This document shows positions 36,331 through 44,153 of a stretch of DNA of 64,000 nt, one piece after another. The stretch lies in the NCBI RefSeq assembly GCF_042852765.1, contig NZ_AP031414.1; one strand, given 5' to 3'. Both the position numbers and the translations under genes were made by a program. This DNA comes from Schaedlerella glycyrrhizinilytica_A. GTDB taxonomy: Bacteria > Bacillota > Clostridia > Lachnospirales > Lachnospiraceae. A model generated the notes under the pieces. That model was not told the origin of the DNA. It did no database searches and saw nothing but the letters and a program-made list of their open reading frames with translations. How positions within the stretch are numbered: the stretch's first letter is position 1; each line of letters starts with the position of its first letter.

Positions 36331-36461
36331 AAAATCATCGTAAGAAGTCCAAACAAAAAGTATATGTACTGACAACGGGCATAACCGCTGTCTGGGAGGT
36401 GATGCAGAAGAATACGGAGGAAAGGAGGTATGTGCATCATGAGAAAAACAACAGAGTATAA
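36327..36461 (+). pseudogene. Possible IscB-like N-terminal remnant
   Basis: A 44-codon frame, ending inside xis in another frame, begins MENHRKKSKQKVYVLTTG. IscB nucleases of IS200/IS605-type elements usually start with a basic tail followed by KVYVL, and their first codons overlap the end of the guide RNA. The rest does not match. It may be a random frame within the leader. Confidence 0.22.
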
Positions 36462-36633
36462 GGCTGAGAATCGTCTGACGGTAGATATTGAAGGATTAAT
36501 GGCAATGTTATCCTGCGGAGAAGTAACTGCAAAGAAAATTGCAGATTATGCAGAAGCAAGAGTGATTATTGGAAGACGTGTTCTTTATAACGTGGATAAG
36601 ATAAAAAAATATCTTGATGCAATGGCAGTGTAA
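36439..36633 (+). CDS. xis: Excisionase-like small DNA-binding protein
   Basis: A 64-residue basic protein with a helix-turn-helix near LMAMLSCGEVTAKKIADYAEA. Proteins of this kind lie directly upstream of Tn916-type integrases and direct excision by bending DNA near the ends. The start at 36439 is chosen for spacing (AAAGGAGG at 36421-36428); the ATG at 36430 is too close. It is 230 bases upstream of int. Confidence 0.78.
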   Translation: MRKTTEYKAENRLTVDIEGLMAMLSCGEVTAKKIADYAEARVIIGRRVLYNVDKIKKYLDAMAV

Positions 36634-36695
36634 TGAAAGATGAGAAGATAAAATACAACAACTTTCCTTCGGAATGAAAAGTAAAAAGGGAAAAT

Positions 36696-36739
36696 ATTCC
36701 TGTAAAACAGGCAAATAAAAATTAGCATTTTGCAGGAAT
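36696..36739 (+). terminator. Hairpin between xis and int
   Basis: ATTCCTG (36696-36702) pairs with CAGGAAT (36733-36739), with partial extension on both sides (GGGAAA/TTTACCC). There is no good T-tract. It may weaken read-through from xis into int. Confidence 0.35.
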
Positions 36740-36863
36740 TTACCCTTGGAAATCATAAAATATTATGTTAATCTGTGAGCAGATATCAGACAGTATATGA
36801 CTGATACCGACAGGACAAAAATCATTCCGAATAACGAAAAATGAAGTGAAAGGAATGATTGAT

Positions 36864-38087
36864 ATGTCAAGAAAAGATAATAAAGGCAGAAATTTAAAAA
36901 CAGGTGAATATCAGCGTCCGGATGGACGTTATGAGTATCGCTACAAGGATGAAATTACCGGAAAGCGTAATTCGGTTTATGCAGCTGATCTGGCGAGTCT
37001 GCGAGAAATGGAAAAGAAGATCAATAAGGATATGGATGATCTGCTTATTACAGATTCATCAGTCAAGAAGCTGACCGTAAATACGTTGTTTGAGCGATAC
37101 ATGGCAACAAAGAATATCAAGGAAAGAACGAAAAAGAATTATATCCGTATGTGGGATTACCGGATACGAAATACTTTGGGAAATATTCGTGTTTTGGATT
37201 TTAAGACATCTCATGTAAGGACATTCTTTTCCGCATTGTCAGATGAAGGACTGGCGCACAGCACGATCAAAGGTCTTTATGGTTTATTGAATCCCAGTTT
37301 TGAACTAGCAGTGGAAGATGGGATTATCCGCAAGAATCCGGTAACAGGAACACTTGGAGATTATGGGGCTCCGGCAAAAGAGAAAGAAGCACTGACACTG
37401 GAACAGCAGGAAAAACTTCTGCAGTTTGTTGAACAGAGTAATGTGTATAAGCCTCATCTTCCAATGATGCAGGTTATGTTTGGGGCTTGCCTGAGAGTGA
37501 GTGAGACTATCGGCTTAACCTGGTCAGATGTGGATATGAAGAACCGGGAGATTCATGTAGGTGGACAGCTTGTGTATTATGAAGGTGATGAAGGATATTG
37601 TTTCCATGATTCAGAAACCAAAACGGATGCAGGAATCAGAGATATTCCTATGACACAGATGGTATATGATGCGTTCCGTAAGCAGAGAGAACTGAATCTG
37701 ATGCTTGGTTTGCAGAGTAATGTTGAGATCGGTGGACGTAGTGGATTCATCTTCAATACAAAACATGGGCGTCCGATCATGCCGGCGGGAGTGAACAGCT
37801 TTCTGAAAAACATTGTCAATGCCTATAATAAGAAAGAAAGCAAACTGGCAGAAGAGGAGAAGCGAGAGCCGGAGCTGATGCCTCCTATTTCATCGCATAC
37901 TCTTCGTCATACGGGATGTACCAGACTGGGTGAGAACAATGTCAATCCTAAAGTTATGCAGTATGTCATGGGCCATTCGGATGCACAGATCACAATGAAT
38001 GTCTACAATCATATTGCAGAGAAGTCTCATGTGGAGAATGAGATGTCTAAAATGAACCTGCCAGAAACCGTACCTGTTGTGGTATAA
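36864..38087 (+). CDS. int: Tn916-type tyrosine integrase
   Basis: A 407-residue site-specific recombinase that inserts and excises the element. The N-terminal 60 residues resemble the arm-DNA-binding domain of Tn916 Int (GRYEYRYKDEITGKRNSVYA). A core-binding domain covers about 70-160. The catalytic domain has Arg211 (ACLRVSETIGLTW), His345 and Arg348 (SHTLRHTG), His371 (MGHSDAQ) and the nucleophile Tyr381 (NVYNH), so all active-site residues are present. The start at 36864 follows AAAGGA. It is adjacent to the right attachment site. Confidence 0.95.
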   Translation: MSRKDNKGRNLKTGEYQRPDGRYEYRYKDEITGKRNSVYAADLASLREMEKKINKDMDDLLITDSSVKKLTVNTLFERYMATKNIKERTKKNYIRMWDYRIRNTLGNIRVLDFKTSHVRTFFSALSDEGLAHSTIKGLYGLLNPSFELAVEDGIIRKNPVTGTLGDYGAPAKEKEALTLEQQEKLLQFVEQSNVYKPHLPMMQVMFGACLRVSETIGLTWSDVDMKNREIHVGGQLVYYEGDEGYCFHDSETKTDAGIRDIPMTQMVYDAFRKQRELNLMLGLQSNVEIGGRSGFIFNTKHGRPIMPAGVNSFLKNIVNAYNKKESKLAEEEKREPELMPPISSHTLRHTGCTRLGENNVNPKVMQYVMGHSDAQITMNVYNHIAEKSHVENEMSKMNLPETVPVVV

Positions 38088-38247
38088 ACCATAAGTTGTT
38101 GTCGTAAAATGTGGTAAGAAAATCAGACGAATATATTTTTCCAAGAATTTGTCGTAAAAATGTGGTCAAATCAAGAAAATCGAGTGCGAAAGCAAGTGAA
38201 AAACCTCTGTGAAGCCCATAAAATCAAGGCTTCACAAATTCTTCACA
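38088..38247. other. Right end of element: integrase arm-site region
   Basis: Non-coding end segment after int. It holds two copies of a 20-base arm-type repeat at 38101-38120 and 38151-38170, then about 75 bases with a GAAGCC/GGCTTC inverted repeat near 38210-38234 before the core. Confidence 0.55.
38101..38170 (+). repeat. Two probable integrase arm-type sites, right end
   Basis: GTCGTAAAATGTGGTAAGAA (38101-38120) and GTCGTAAAAATGTGGTCAAA (38151-38170) are near-identical, in direct orientation 50 bases apart, and match the left-end site at 12780-12799. Confidence 0.6.
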
Positions 38248-38271
38248 AAAAAATTAGCACTCAGCACTTGA
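38248..38271 (+). repeat. Right attachment core (attR), within the hsp20 operator
   Basis: Identical over 24 bases to 12638-12661. At this copy the following nine bases complete a CIRCE palindrome, and the final TTGA of the core forms the start of the hsp20 -35 box. Confidence 0.88.
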
Positions 38272-38280
38272 CAGTGCTAA
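38254..38280 (+). promoter_or_regulatory. CIRCE operator (HrcA site) of hsp20
   Basis: TTAGCACTC-N9-CAGTGCTAA, one mismatch from the CIRCE consensus TTAGCACTC-N9-GAGTGCTAA with exact spacing. HrcA repressor binds CIRCE and releases it on heat shock. The left arm and spacer are part of the integration core; the right arm is chromosomal. Confidence 0.93.
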
Positions 38281-38296
38281 TAATAAGTGTTATATT
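38268..38296 (+). promoter_or_regulatory. hsp20 promoter overlapping CIRCE
   Basis: TTGACA at 38268-38273 and TATATT at 38291-38296, spacer 17 bases. The -35 box lies within CIRCE, as expected for HrcA repression. A leader of about 120 bases follows, with a 36-codon frame (38310-38417) that lacks a ribosome binding site and ends four bases before the hsp20 start. Confidence 0.85.
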
Positions 38297-38420
38297 ACAA
38301 ATAGAACAAATGGAGAGGAAAAAGTTCCGAACTTTATTTGTTCCGGTAACAGAACAACACAAGGATTTATTCCAAAGTGCTTATTATTTTCAATTGTCAT
38401 TAGGAAGGGAGATATGACTT

Positions 38421-38882
38421 ATGTTAATGCCTAGTATTTTTGGAGAAAGTTTATTTGATGATTTTATGAAAGATTTTCCGTTTTATGATGATCGGGATAT
38501 GAAACGGATGGAGAAGAAACTGTACGGTCATCACGCAGGTAATCTGATGAAGACCGATATCCGGGAGATGGATAATGGATTTGAGCTGCTGATGGATCTT
38601 CCGGGATTTACAAAAGAAGAAGTGAAAGCGTCGCTGAAAGACGGTTATCTGACGATCACGGCGGCAAAAGGACTGGATCAGGACGAGCAGGAGGCGAAGA
38701 CGGGAACCTATATCCGCCGCGAGCGTTTTGCAGGATCCTGCCAGAGAAGCTTCTATGTAGGCGAAGATATCACAGAGGCGGATATCAAAGCAGAGTTTAA
38801 ACATGGTATTTTGAAATTGTTTGTTCCGAAGAAGGAGAAACAACCGGAAGTACCGCAGGAAAAATTTATAGCGATCGAATAG
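38421..38882 (+). CDS. Hsp20/alpha-crystallin small heat-shock protein
   Basis: A 153-residue holdase chaperone that keeps unfolded proteins soluble. The alpha-crystallin domain covers about 40-135, with LLMDLPGFTKEEVKASLKDG and the closing GILKLFVPKK motif. The N-terminus (MLMPSIFGESLFDDFMKDF) is the typical short amphipathic arm. A GGGAG site precedes the ATG by 11 bases. Expression is under CIRCE/HrcA, in front of which the 25.6-kb element has inserted. A terminator separates it from the DnaJ gene. Confidence 0.95.
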   Translation: MLMPSIFGESLFDDFMKDFPFYDDRDMKRMEKKLYGHHAGNLMKTDIREMDNGFELLMDLPGFTKEEVKASLKDGYLTITAAKGLDQDEQEAKTGTYIRRERFAGSCQRSFYVGEDITEADIKAEFKHGILKLFVPKKEKQPEVPQEKFIAIE

Positions 38883-38903
38883 ATCGTTTGTCAGAAAAAT
38901 GGG

Positions 38904-38941
38904 AACCGGAGGTTGGGATGCCAATCTCCGGTTTTCCTTTT
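38904..38941 (+). terminator. Rho-independent terminator after hsp20
   Basis: AACCGGAGGTTGG pairs with CCAATCTCCGGTT with one bulged or mismatched position around a GATG loop, followed by TTCCTTTT. Confidence 0.8.
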
Positions 38942-38996
38942 CGACCGAAAGAGCGGACAAAGCAGAAAAAAGCAAGACAAAGGGGAGGTGTGAAAA

Positions 38997-40109
38997 ATGG
39001 TAGCCAAAAAAGATTATTATGAAGTGTTGGGCGTCGACCGGCACGCAGACGCGACGGCGATCAAGAAAGCGTACCGGAAGCTTGCAAAAAAATATCATCC
39101 CGATACGAATAAAGATAATCCGCAGGCGGAACAGAAATTTAAAGAGGCTTCGGAAGCGTATACGATATTAAGCGATCCGGAGAAGAAAAAATTATACGAT
39201 CGGTTCGGGCATGCGGCATTTGACGGAAGCATGGGGGCAGGCGGCGCGTCCGGCGGAACCTCCTACGGAGGAACTGCTTACGACGGAGCGGACTCCGGGT
39301 TTGGAGGATTCGGAGGGTTCGGCGGCTTCGGAAACGGAAGTTTCCGAAAGGAGGGACCTGATGGCAGTTATCAGGAATTTCATTTCGAAAGCGGAGATGC
39401 AGATGACTGGATGAACGATTTGTTTGGAGATATGTTCGGCAGCAGACGATCCGGATTCGACGGCCGTTTCCGAAGCGGATATAGCGGAAATACCGGATAT
39501 GAAGGAAGCGGCAGCTATGATGGAAGCGGCGGTTACAGAGGAAGCAGAGGGCGGCAGACGTTTAGGCAGAAAGGATCGGATCTGCGGGCAGGTGTGACGA
39601 TCAGCTTTGAAGAAGCTGCGTTTGGGTGCGAGAAGACGATCACATTGCGGAATCCGAACGGGACGGATCAAAGCACAGCAACGCAGACATTGAAAGTGAA
39701 AATCCCGGCAGGGATCGGGGACGGGCAGAGCGTCCGGCTCCGGGGAAAAGGAATGCCGGGAAATGGCGGCGGCGAACCGGGAGATCTTCTTTTGAAAGTT
39801 GCCATTCAGGAAAAGCCGGGATTTGAGCGGAAAGGGATGGACGTTTACACGACCGTACAGATCCCGTATACGACGGCGGTTCTCGGCGGCGAAGCGCTTG
39901 TGCAGACATTGAGCGGAAACGTGCTCTGCAAGATCCGTGAGGGAACGCAGTCCGGAAGCCGGATTCGTTTGAAAGGAAAAGGAATCGTCTCGATGAAAGA
40001 TCCGTCCGTCTATGGAGATCAGTATGTGACCGTACAGATCCGGGTTCCGAAAAATCTGACGCCGCAGGCAAAAGAAAAACTACGGGAGTTTGAAACACTG
40101 TGCCGGTGA
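38997..40109 (+). CDS. DnaJ-like co-chaperone without zinc finger (CbpA type)
   Basis: A 370-residue type II J-protein that would stimulate DnaK. The J domain is at residues 5-70 with the HPD motif in KKYHPDTNKD. A Gly/Phe-rich linker with GFGGFGGFGGFG and a second Gly/Ser/Tyr-rich stretch covers about 80-185. The C-terminal substrate-binding beta domains start near GSDLRAGVTISFEEAAFG. The four CxxCxGxG repeats of DnaJ are absent, so this is not the canonical dnaJ. A GGGGAGG site precedes the ATG. No CIRCE lies in front of it. Confidence 0.92.
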   Translation: MVAKKDYYEVLGVDRHADATAIKKAYRKLAKKYHPDTNKDNPQAEQKFKEASEAYTILSDPEKKKLYDRFGHAAFDGSMGAGGASGGTSYGGTAYDGADSGFGGFGGFGGFGNGSFRKEGPDGSYQEFHFESGDADDWMNDLFGDMFGSRRSGFDGRFRSGYSGNTGYEGSGSYDGSGGYRGSRGRQTFRQKGSDLRAGVTISFEEAAFGCEKTITLRNPNGTDQSTATQTLKVKIPAGIGDGQSVRLRGKGMPGNGGGEPGDLLLKVAIQEKPGFERKGMDVYTTVQIPYTTAVLGGEALVQTLSGNVLCKIREGTQSGSRIRLKGKGIVSMKDPSVYGDQYVTVQIRVPKNLTPQAKEKLREFETLCR

Positions 40110-40186
40110 TAAAATAGCGCATTAGAATACGGCATCAGAATATTGCATCAAAATACTGCTTCCAATAAGCGGCGGCAGCATAGCTT

Positions 40187-41092
40187 TTATCGTGAAACAG
40201 ACGGATCATCGTGTTCCCGTGAAAAAAGTTCCTTGTATTCTTTCGGGGAGAGCCCGTACTCTTTTTTAAATGCGCGGAAAAAGCTGGAATAATCTTTAAA
40301 ACCATACATCAGATACGCTTCGCTTATGCTGGTTTGCGCGAGGATCGCATCCCGGCACATGGCGAGGCGTTTTTTTGTGATAAACTGATGGACGGAAAGA
40401 CCGAGGTTGTCCTTAAACACATGGGAAATGTGATATTTGCTCACAAAAAACTGCCGGGAAAGTGAATCAAGGGAAAGATCCTCGTCCAGATGATCTTCGA
40501 TGAACTGGAGCAGACTGCGGTAAAGGTGCTGCTCCTCGTGAGCGGACTTCGGATGTTCTTTCTCATAGATCGTCCGGTTCAGGTGCAGGATCAGATCATT
40601 GACGCAAAGCGTGATCTGGGTCTCTTTTCCAAAACGCTCGGAGTGGATTTCCTCGATCAGACGAAATACTTTTGACTGCAGGGCGTTGAACGCGATCACA
40701 TCATAATGGAAAATGTACCGTTTGGTGACGAGCACTTGCTGCATCAGATAGACATAATCGGAAGAAATCTGCAAAAGCTGATTGCAGTATTCTTCACTGA
40801 TCCAGAATACAAAACGACGATAGGGAGCTTTTCCGTCGAGAAGTTTCGCGTAATGCTGCACATGCGGCGGGATCACGATGACGTCGCCGGGCTTGAGCGG
40901 CAGGATCTCGTCGTTGATGTTGATCGAGACATTTCCCTCGAGAAAAAAATAAAATTCATAATAACTGTGCGCGTGGCTGTCCACACCATAATAATGACTG
41001 TCTTCCAACGTATCATTATAGTAATAAATTTCAAAATCTCTGGACAGCATATACTGTCGGGGACTGAATGTACTTTGCAGATTTTTTTTCAT
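40187..41092 (-). CDS. AraC-family regulator divergent from uxuA
   Basis: A 301-residue protein with an N-terminal cupin sensor (GVDSHAHSYYEFYFFLEG, then LKPGDVIVIPPHVQH) and a C-terminal double HTH (SLSRQFFVSKYHISHVFKD and the YGFKDYSSFFRAFKKEYG signature). The start at 41092 follows CGGAGC; a longer frame reaches 41158 but would run through a palindrome. It is divergent from uxuA by 200 bases and probably activates the uxuA-uxuB-GH3 operon in response to a hexuronate or glycoside. Confidence 0.88.
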   Translation of the reverse strand: MKKNLQSTFSPRQYMLSRDFEIYYYNDTLEDSHYYGVDSHAHSYYEFYFFLEGNVSININDEILPLKPGDVIVIPPHVQHYAKLLDGKAPYRRFVFWISEEYCNQLLQISSDYVYLMQQVLVTKRYIFHYDVIAFNALQSKVFRLIEEIHSERFGKETQITLCVNDLILHLNRTIYEKEHPKSAHEEQHLYRSLLQFIEDHLDEDLSLDSLSRQFFVSKYHISHVFKDNLGLSVHQFITKKRLAMCRDAILAQTSISEAYLMYGFKDYSSFFRAFKKEYGLSPKEYKELFSREHDDPSVSR

Positions 41093-41137
41093 CGCTTGCT
41101 CCGTTCTGCCGAAAAACCGGCGCTGGTTGGTGGTCAA

Positions 41138-41161
41138 CAGATGTCTGATCTCTGACATCTG
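41138..41161. promoter_or_regulatory. Palindrome between AraC gene and uxuA
   Basis: CAGATGTC (41138-41145) and GACATCTG (41154-41161) are perfect 8-bp arms with an 8-base gap. It is placed upstream of both divergent genes. A regulator site, possibly for the AraC protein, is likely. Confidence 0.5.
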
Positions 41162-41217
41162 ATCTATATTTTACACGGAAATCGCAAGTTTTGCAATGTA
41201 CACAACAAATAAACCAA

Positions 41218-41246
41218 TTGGATTTTTCAACCAGCCCATTTATAAT
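41218..41246 (+). promoter_or_regulatory. Promoter of uxuA-uxuB-GH3
   Basis: TTGGAT at 41218-41223 and TATAAT at 41241-41246, spacer 17 bases. The -35 is poor, as expected if an AraC activator is needed. Confidence 0.6.
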
Positions 41247-41293
41247 AAGGGCATCAAAACAACAAGATTCTAAGAAAGTGAGGAACAAGCCTT

Positions 41294-42370
41294 ATGGAAA
41301 TGACACTGAGATGGTATGGAGCCAAATTTGACACAGTAACTCTGAAGCAGATCCGCCAGATCCCGGGAGTGACAGGTGTGATCACAACACTGTACGATAC
41401 GGAGCCGGGCGAAGTATGGAGCAGAGAGCGTATCCGTGCAATGAAAGAAGAAGTAGAGGCAGCAGGGCTGAACCTGTCCGGTATCGAAAGCGTAAATATC
41501 CACGATGCGATCAAGACCGGAGCGCCGGAAAGAGAGCAGTACATTGCCAACTACATCGAGACTCTGGAAAATCTTGGTAAAGAGGACATTCATCTTGTAT
41601 GTTATAACTTCATGCCGGTATTTGACTGGACCCGTACAGAGCTGGCGCGTGTGAGACCGGATGGATCTACGGTACTTGCTTATACGCAGGAAGCTGTTGA
41701 CGCGATCGATCCGGAGAAGATGTTCGAGTCTATCGCAGGCGATATGAACGGAACGATCATGCCGGGCTGGGAGCCGGAGCGTATGGCAAAGGTAAAAGAA
41801 CTTTTTGAGATGTACAAAGACATTGATGATGAGAAATTGTTTGAAAATCTGAAATACTTCCTCGAGAAGATCATGCCGGTTTGCGACAAATATGACATCA
41901 ACATGGCGATCCATCCGGACGATCCGGCATGGAGCGTATTCGGACTTCCGAGAATCATCATCAACAAGGCAAACATCCTCCGCATGATGAAAATGGTAGA
42001 CAACCCGCACAACGGTGTGACATTCTGCTCCGGTTCTTACGGAACCAATCTGGAGAATGATCTTCCGGATATGATCCGTTCCCTGAAAGGAAGAATCCAC
42101 TTCGCACATGTGCGCAACCTGAAATTCATTACACCGACGAACTTCGAGGAGGCGGCACATCTGTCAAGTGACGGAACATTTGATATGTACGAGATCATGA
42201 AAGCATTGTACGATATCGGCTTTGACGGACCGATCCGTCCGGATCACGGTCGTATGATCTGGGACGAAGTGGCAATGCCGGGATACGGTCTGTACGACAG
42301 AGCGCTCGGAGCAACCTACCTGAACGGATTGTGGGAAGCGATCGACAAAGCGACACAGCGTGGAATCTAG
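41294..42370 (+). CDS. uxuA: Mannonate dehydratase
   Basis: A 358-residue enzyme that converts D-mannonate to 2-keto-3-deoxygluconate in glucuronate breakdown. The family layout is complete: the N-terminal MTLRWYGAKFDTVTL, NMAIHPDDPAWSVFGLPRI with metal ligands, and the C-terminal RPDHGRMIWDE. It is first in the operon, 54 bases ahead of uxuB. Codon bias is strong, as in highly expressed genes. Confidence 0.96.
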   Translation: MEMTLRWYGAKFDTVTLKQIRQIPGVTGVITTLYDTEPGEVWSRERIRAMKEEVEAAGLNLSGIESVNIHDAIKTGAPEREQYIANYIETLENLGKEDIHLVCYNFMPVFDWTRTELARVRPDGSTVLAYTQEAVDAIDPEKMFESIAGDMNGTIMPGWEPERMAKVKELFEMYKDIDDEKLFENLKYFLEKIMPVCDKYDINMAIHPDDPAWSVFGLPRIIINKANILRMMKMVDNPHNGVTFCSGSYGTNLENDLPDMIRSLKGRIHFAHVRNLKFITPTNFEEAAHLSSDGTFDMYEIMKALYDIGFDGPIRPDHGRMIWDEVAMPGYGLYDRALGATYLNGLWEAIDKATQRGI

Positions 42371-42424
42371 GATACAAAATTCAGAAAATATCGGAACAGG
42401 AGAGCCTGGAAAGGAGCATATACA

Positions 42425-44041
42425 ATGAAATTAAATTTACAGGGAATCGCTGATAAAAGTCAGTGGGAAGCAAAAGGATATCAACTTCCGCAGTACGACC
42501 TGGAGAAGATGATCGCGGCGACAAAAGAGAAACCGTTCTGGATCCATTTCGGAGCAGGAAACTTGTTCCGTGCATTTCATGCAAATGTTGTACAGAACAT
42601 GCTCAACGCCGGAGATCTGGATCGTGGTCTGATCGTGGCAGAGGGATTTGATTATGAGATCGTTGAGAAAATGTACGCGCCGCACGACAATCTTGGAATC
42701 GTTGCGACACTGAAAGCGGACGGAACGATCGAGAAAACTGTAGTCGGAAGCGTGGCGGAGTCTCTTCCGCTGGATTCTGACAATGAAGCCGCTTACGGCA
42801 GACTGAAAGAGATCTTTGCAAATCCGTCCTTGCAGATGGCGACCTTTACGATCACAGAGAAAGGTTACAGTCTGGTGAACGGAAAAGGCGAGCAGCTTGC
42901 AGACGTGACCGCTGATTTCGCGGCAGGTCCGGAGAAACCGGCAAGCTACATGGGAAAAGTAACTTCTCTTCTGTATGCAAGATATAAAGCGGGCGAGCTT
43001 CCGATCGCGATGGTGAGCACAGACAACTGTTCCCACAACGGAGACAAGCTTTACGCAGCGATCGCAGCATTTGCAAAAGCATGGGCAGAGAACGGAAAAG
43101 CGGAAGCGGGATTTGTATCCTACATCGATTCTGAGAAAGTGTCTTTCACATGGAGCATGATCGACAAGATCACACCGAGACCGGACGCTTCCGTAGAGAA
43201 GATCCTGCTGGATGACGGTGTGGAGGAACTGGAGCCGGTGATCACATCCAAGAATACTTACGTTGCACCGTTTGTAAACGCTGAGGAGACCGAGTATCTC
43301 GTGATCGAGGATGATTTCCCGAATGGACGTCCGGATCTGACAAAGGGCGGACTGATGTTCACAGACCGTGAGACGGTTGACAAAGTAGAGAAGATGAAAG
43401 TCTGCACCTGCTTAAATCCGCTTCATACCTGTCTGGCAGTATACGGATGTATTCTCGGATATCAGAAGATTTCCGATGAGATGAACGATGCGGAACTGAA
43501 AAAACTGGTAGAGACCGTCGGATATGTAGAGGGGCTTCCGGTAGTTGTCAATCCGGGAATCCTGGATCCGAAAGCATTTATCGACACCGTACTTCAGGTG
43601 CGTGTACCGAACCCGTTCATGCCGGATACGCCGCAGAGAATCGCAACCGATACTTCCCAGAAACTGGCGATCCGTTTCGGCGAGACGATCAAAGCGTATG
43701 CAGAATCCGACGAACTGGATGTGGCATCCCTGAAACTGATCCCGCTTGTATTTGCAGGATGGCTGAGATACCTGATGGCAGTAGACGATGCGGGAAATGC
43801 GTTTGAACTGAGCCCGGATCCGCTGCTTGATACGGTATGCCCGTATGTAGCAGGATTCAAACTGGGAGAAGTCGGAGATGTGGCGGAGATCGAAGCTGCA
43901 TTGAAACCGGTTCTGGAAAATGCAAAAATCTTCGGTGTAAATCTTTACGAAGTCGGCATGGCAGAGACTGTATGCAGCTATTTCAAAGAGCTGACAGCAG
44001 GCGTCGGAGCCGTTCGCGAAACACTGAAAAAATATGTATAA
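42425..44041 (+). CDS. uxuB: Mannonate oxidoreductase (fructuronate reductase), mannitol dehydrogenase family
   Basis: A 538-residue NAD-dependent polyol dehydrogenase. The N-terminal segment WIHFGAGNLFRAFHANV is the Rossmann nucleotide loop. Mid-protein NTYVAPFVNAEETEYLVIEDDFPNG and KVCTCLNPLHTCLAVYGCILGY hold the conserved catalytic Lys/Asn/His region. Next to uxuA, the likely reaction is fructuronate to mannonate; the family also includes mannitol and tagaturonate enzymes. AAAGGAG precedes the ATG. Confidence 0.9.
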   Translation: MKLNLQGIADKSQWEAKGYQLPQYDLEKMIAATKEKPFWIHFGAGNLFRAFHANVVQNMLNAGDLDRGLIVAEGFDYEIVEKMYAPHDNLGIVATLKADGTIEKTVVGSVAESLPLDSDNEAAYGRLKEIFANPSLQMATFTITEKGYSLVNGKGEQLADVTADFAAGPEKPASYMGKVTSLLYARYKAGELPIAMVSTDNCSHNGDKLYAAIAAFAKAWAENGKAEAGFVSYIDSEKVSFTWSMIDKITPRPDASVEKILLDDGVEELEPVITSKNTYVAPFVNAEETEYLVIEDDFPNGRPDLTKGGLMFTDRETVDKVEKMKVCTCLNPLHTCLAVYGCILGYQKISDEMNDAELKKLVETVGYVEGLPVVVNPGILDPKAFIDTVLQVRVPNPFMPDTPQRIATDTSQKLAIRFGETIKAYAESDELDVASLKLIPLVFAGWLRYLMAVDDAGNAFELSPDPLLDTVCPYVAGFKLGEVGDVAEIEAALKPVLENAKIFGVNLYEVGMAETVCSYFKELTAGVGAVRETLKKYV

Positions 44042-44052
44042 TCGATGAAGAA

Positions 44053-44105
44053 GAGGCGGACAGCATGCAGACGCAGGGCGGATGTATGCTGTCCGTCTGC
44101 CTTTT
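44053..44105 (+). terminator. Hairpin between uxuB and GH3 gene
   Basis: CGGACAGCAT and ATGCTGTCCG form a strong stem with AGG/CCT extensions and TTTT after it. It may partly end uxuAB transcription and lower expression of the glycosidase. Confidence 0.6.
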
Positions 44106-44153
44106 GGCAGCGAAAACATGAGAAAATATGAGAACATAAGAGGAGGATGAAAA

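Larger units (their letters stand above)
12638..38271. mobile_element. 25.6-kb integrative mobilizable element carrying a BREX defence system
   Basis: Flanked by a 24-bp direct repeat. From left to right it carries tnpV, a truncated HTH gene, a ParM/ParR-like pair, an oriT candidate, mobC, a relaxase, a BREX operon with accessory genes, an XRE gene, xis and a Tn916-type tyrosine integrase at the right end. No coupling protein, VirB4 or other mating-channel gene is seen, so this is a mobilizable rather than self-conjugative element. Outside the repeats the gene order is chromosomal: the MerR gene on the left and hsp20 on the right. Confidence 0.88.

Noticed and set aside
12638..38271. Self-transmissible ICE
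   Set aside because: No coupling protein, VirB4, VirB6 or other mating-pair gene is visible; only mobilization genes are present.
38310..38417. Annotating the 36-codon leader frame as a gene
   Set aside because: It has no ribosome binding site and sits in the hsp20 leader; recorded only as an observation.
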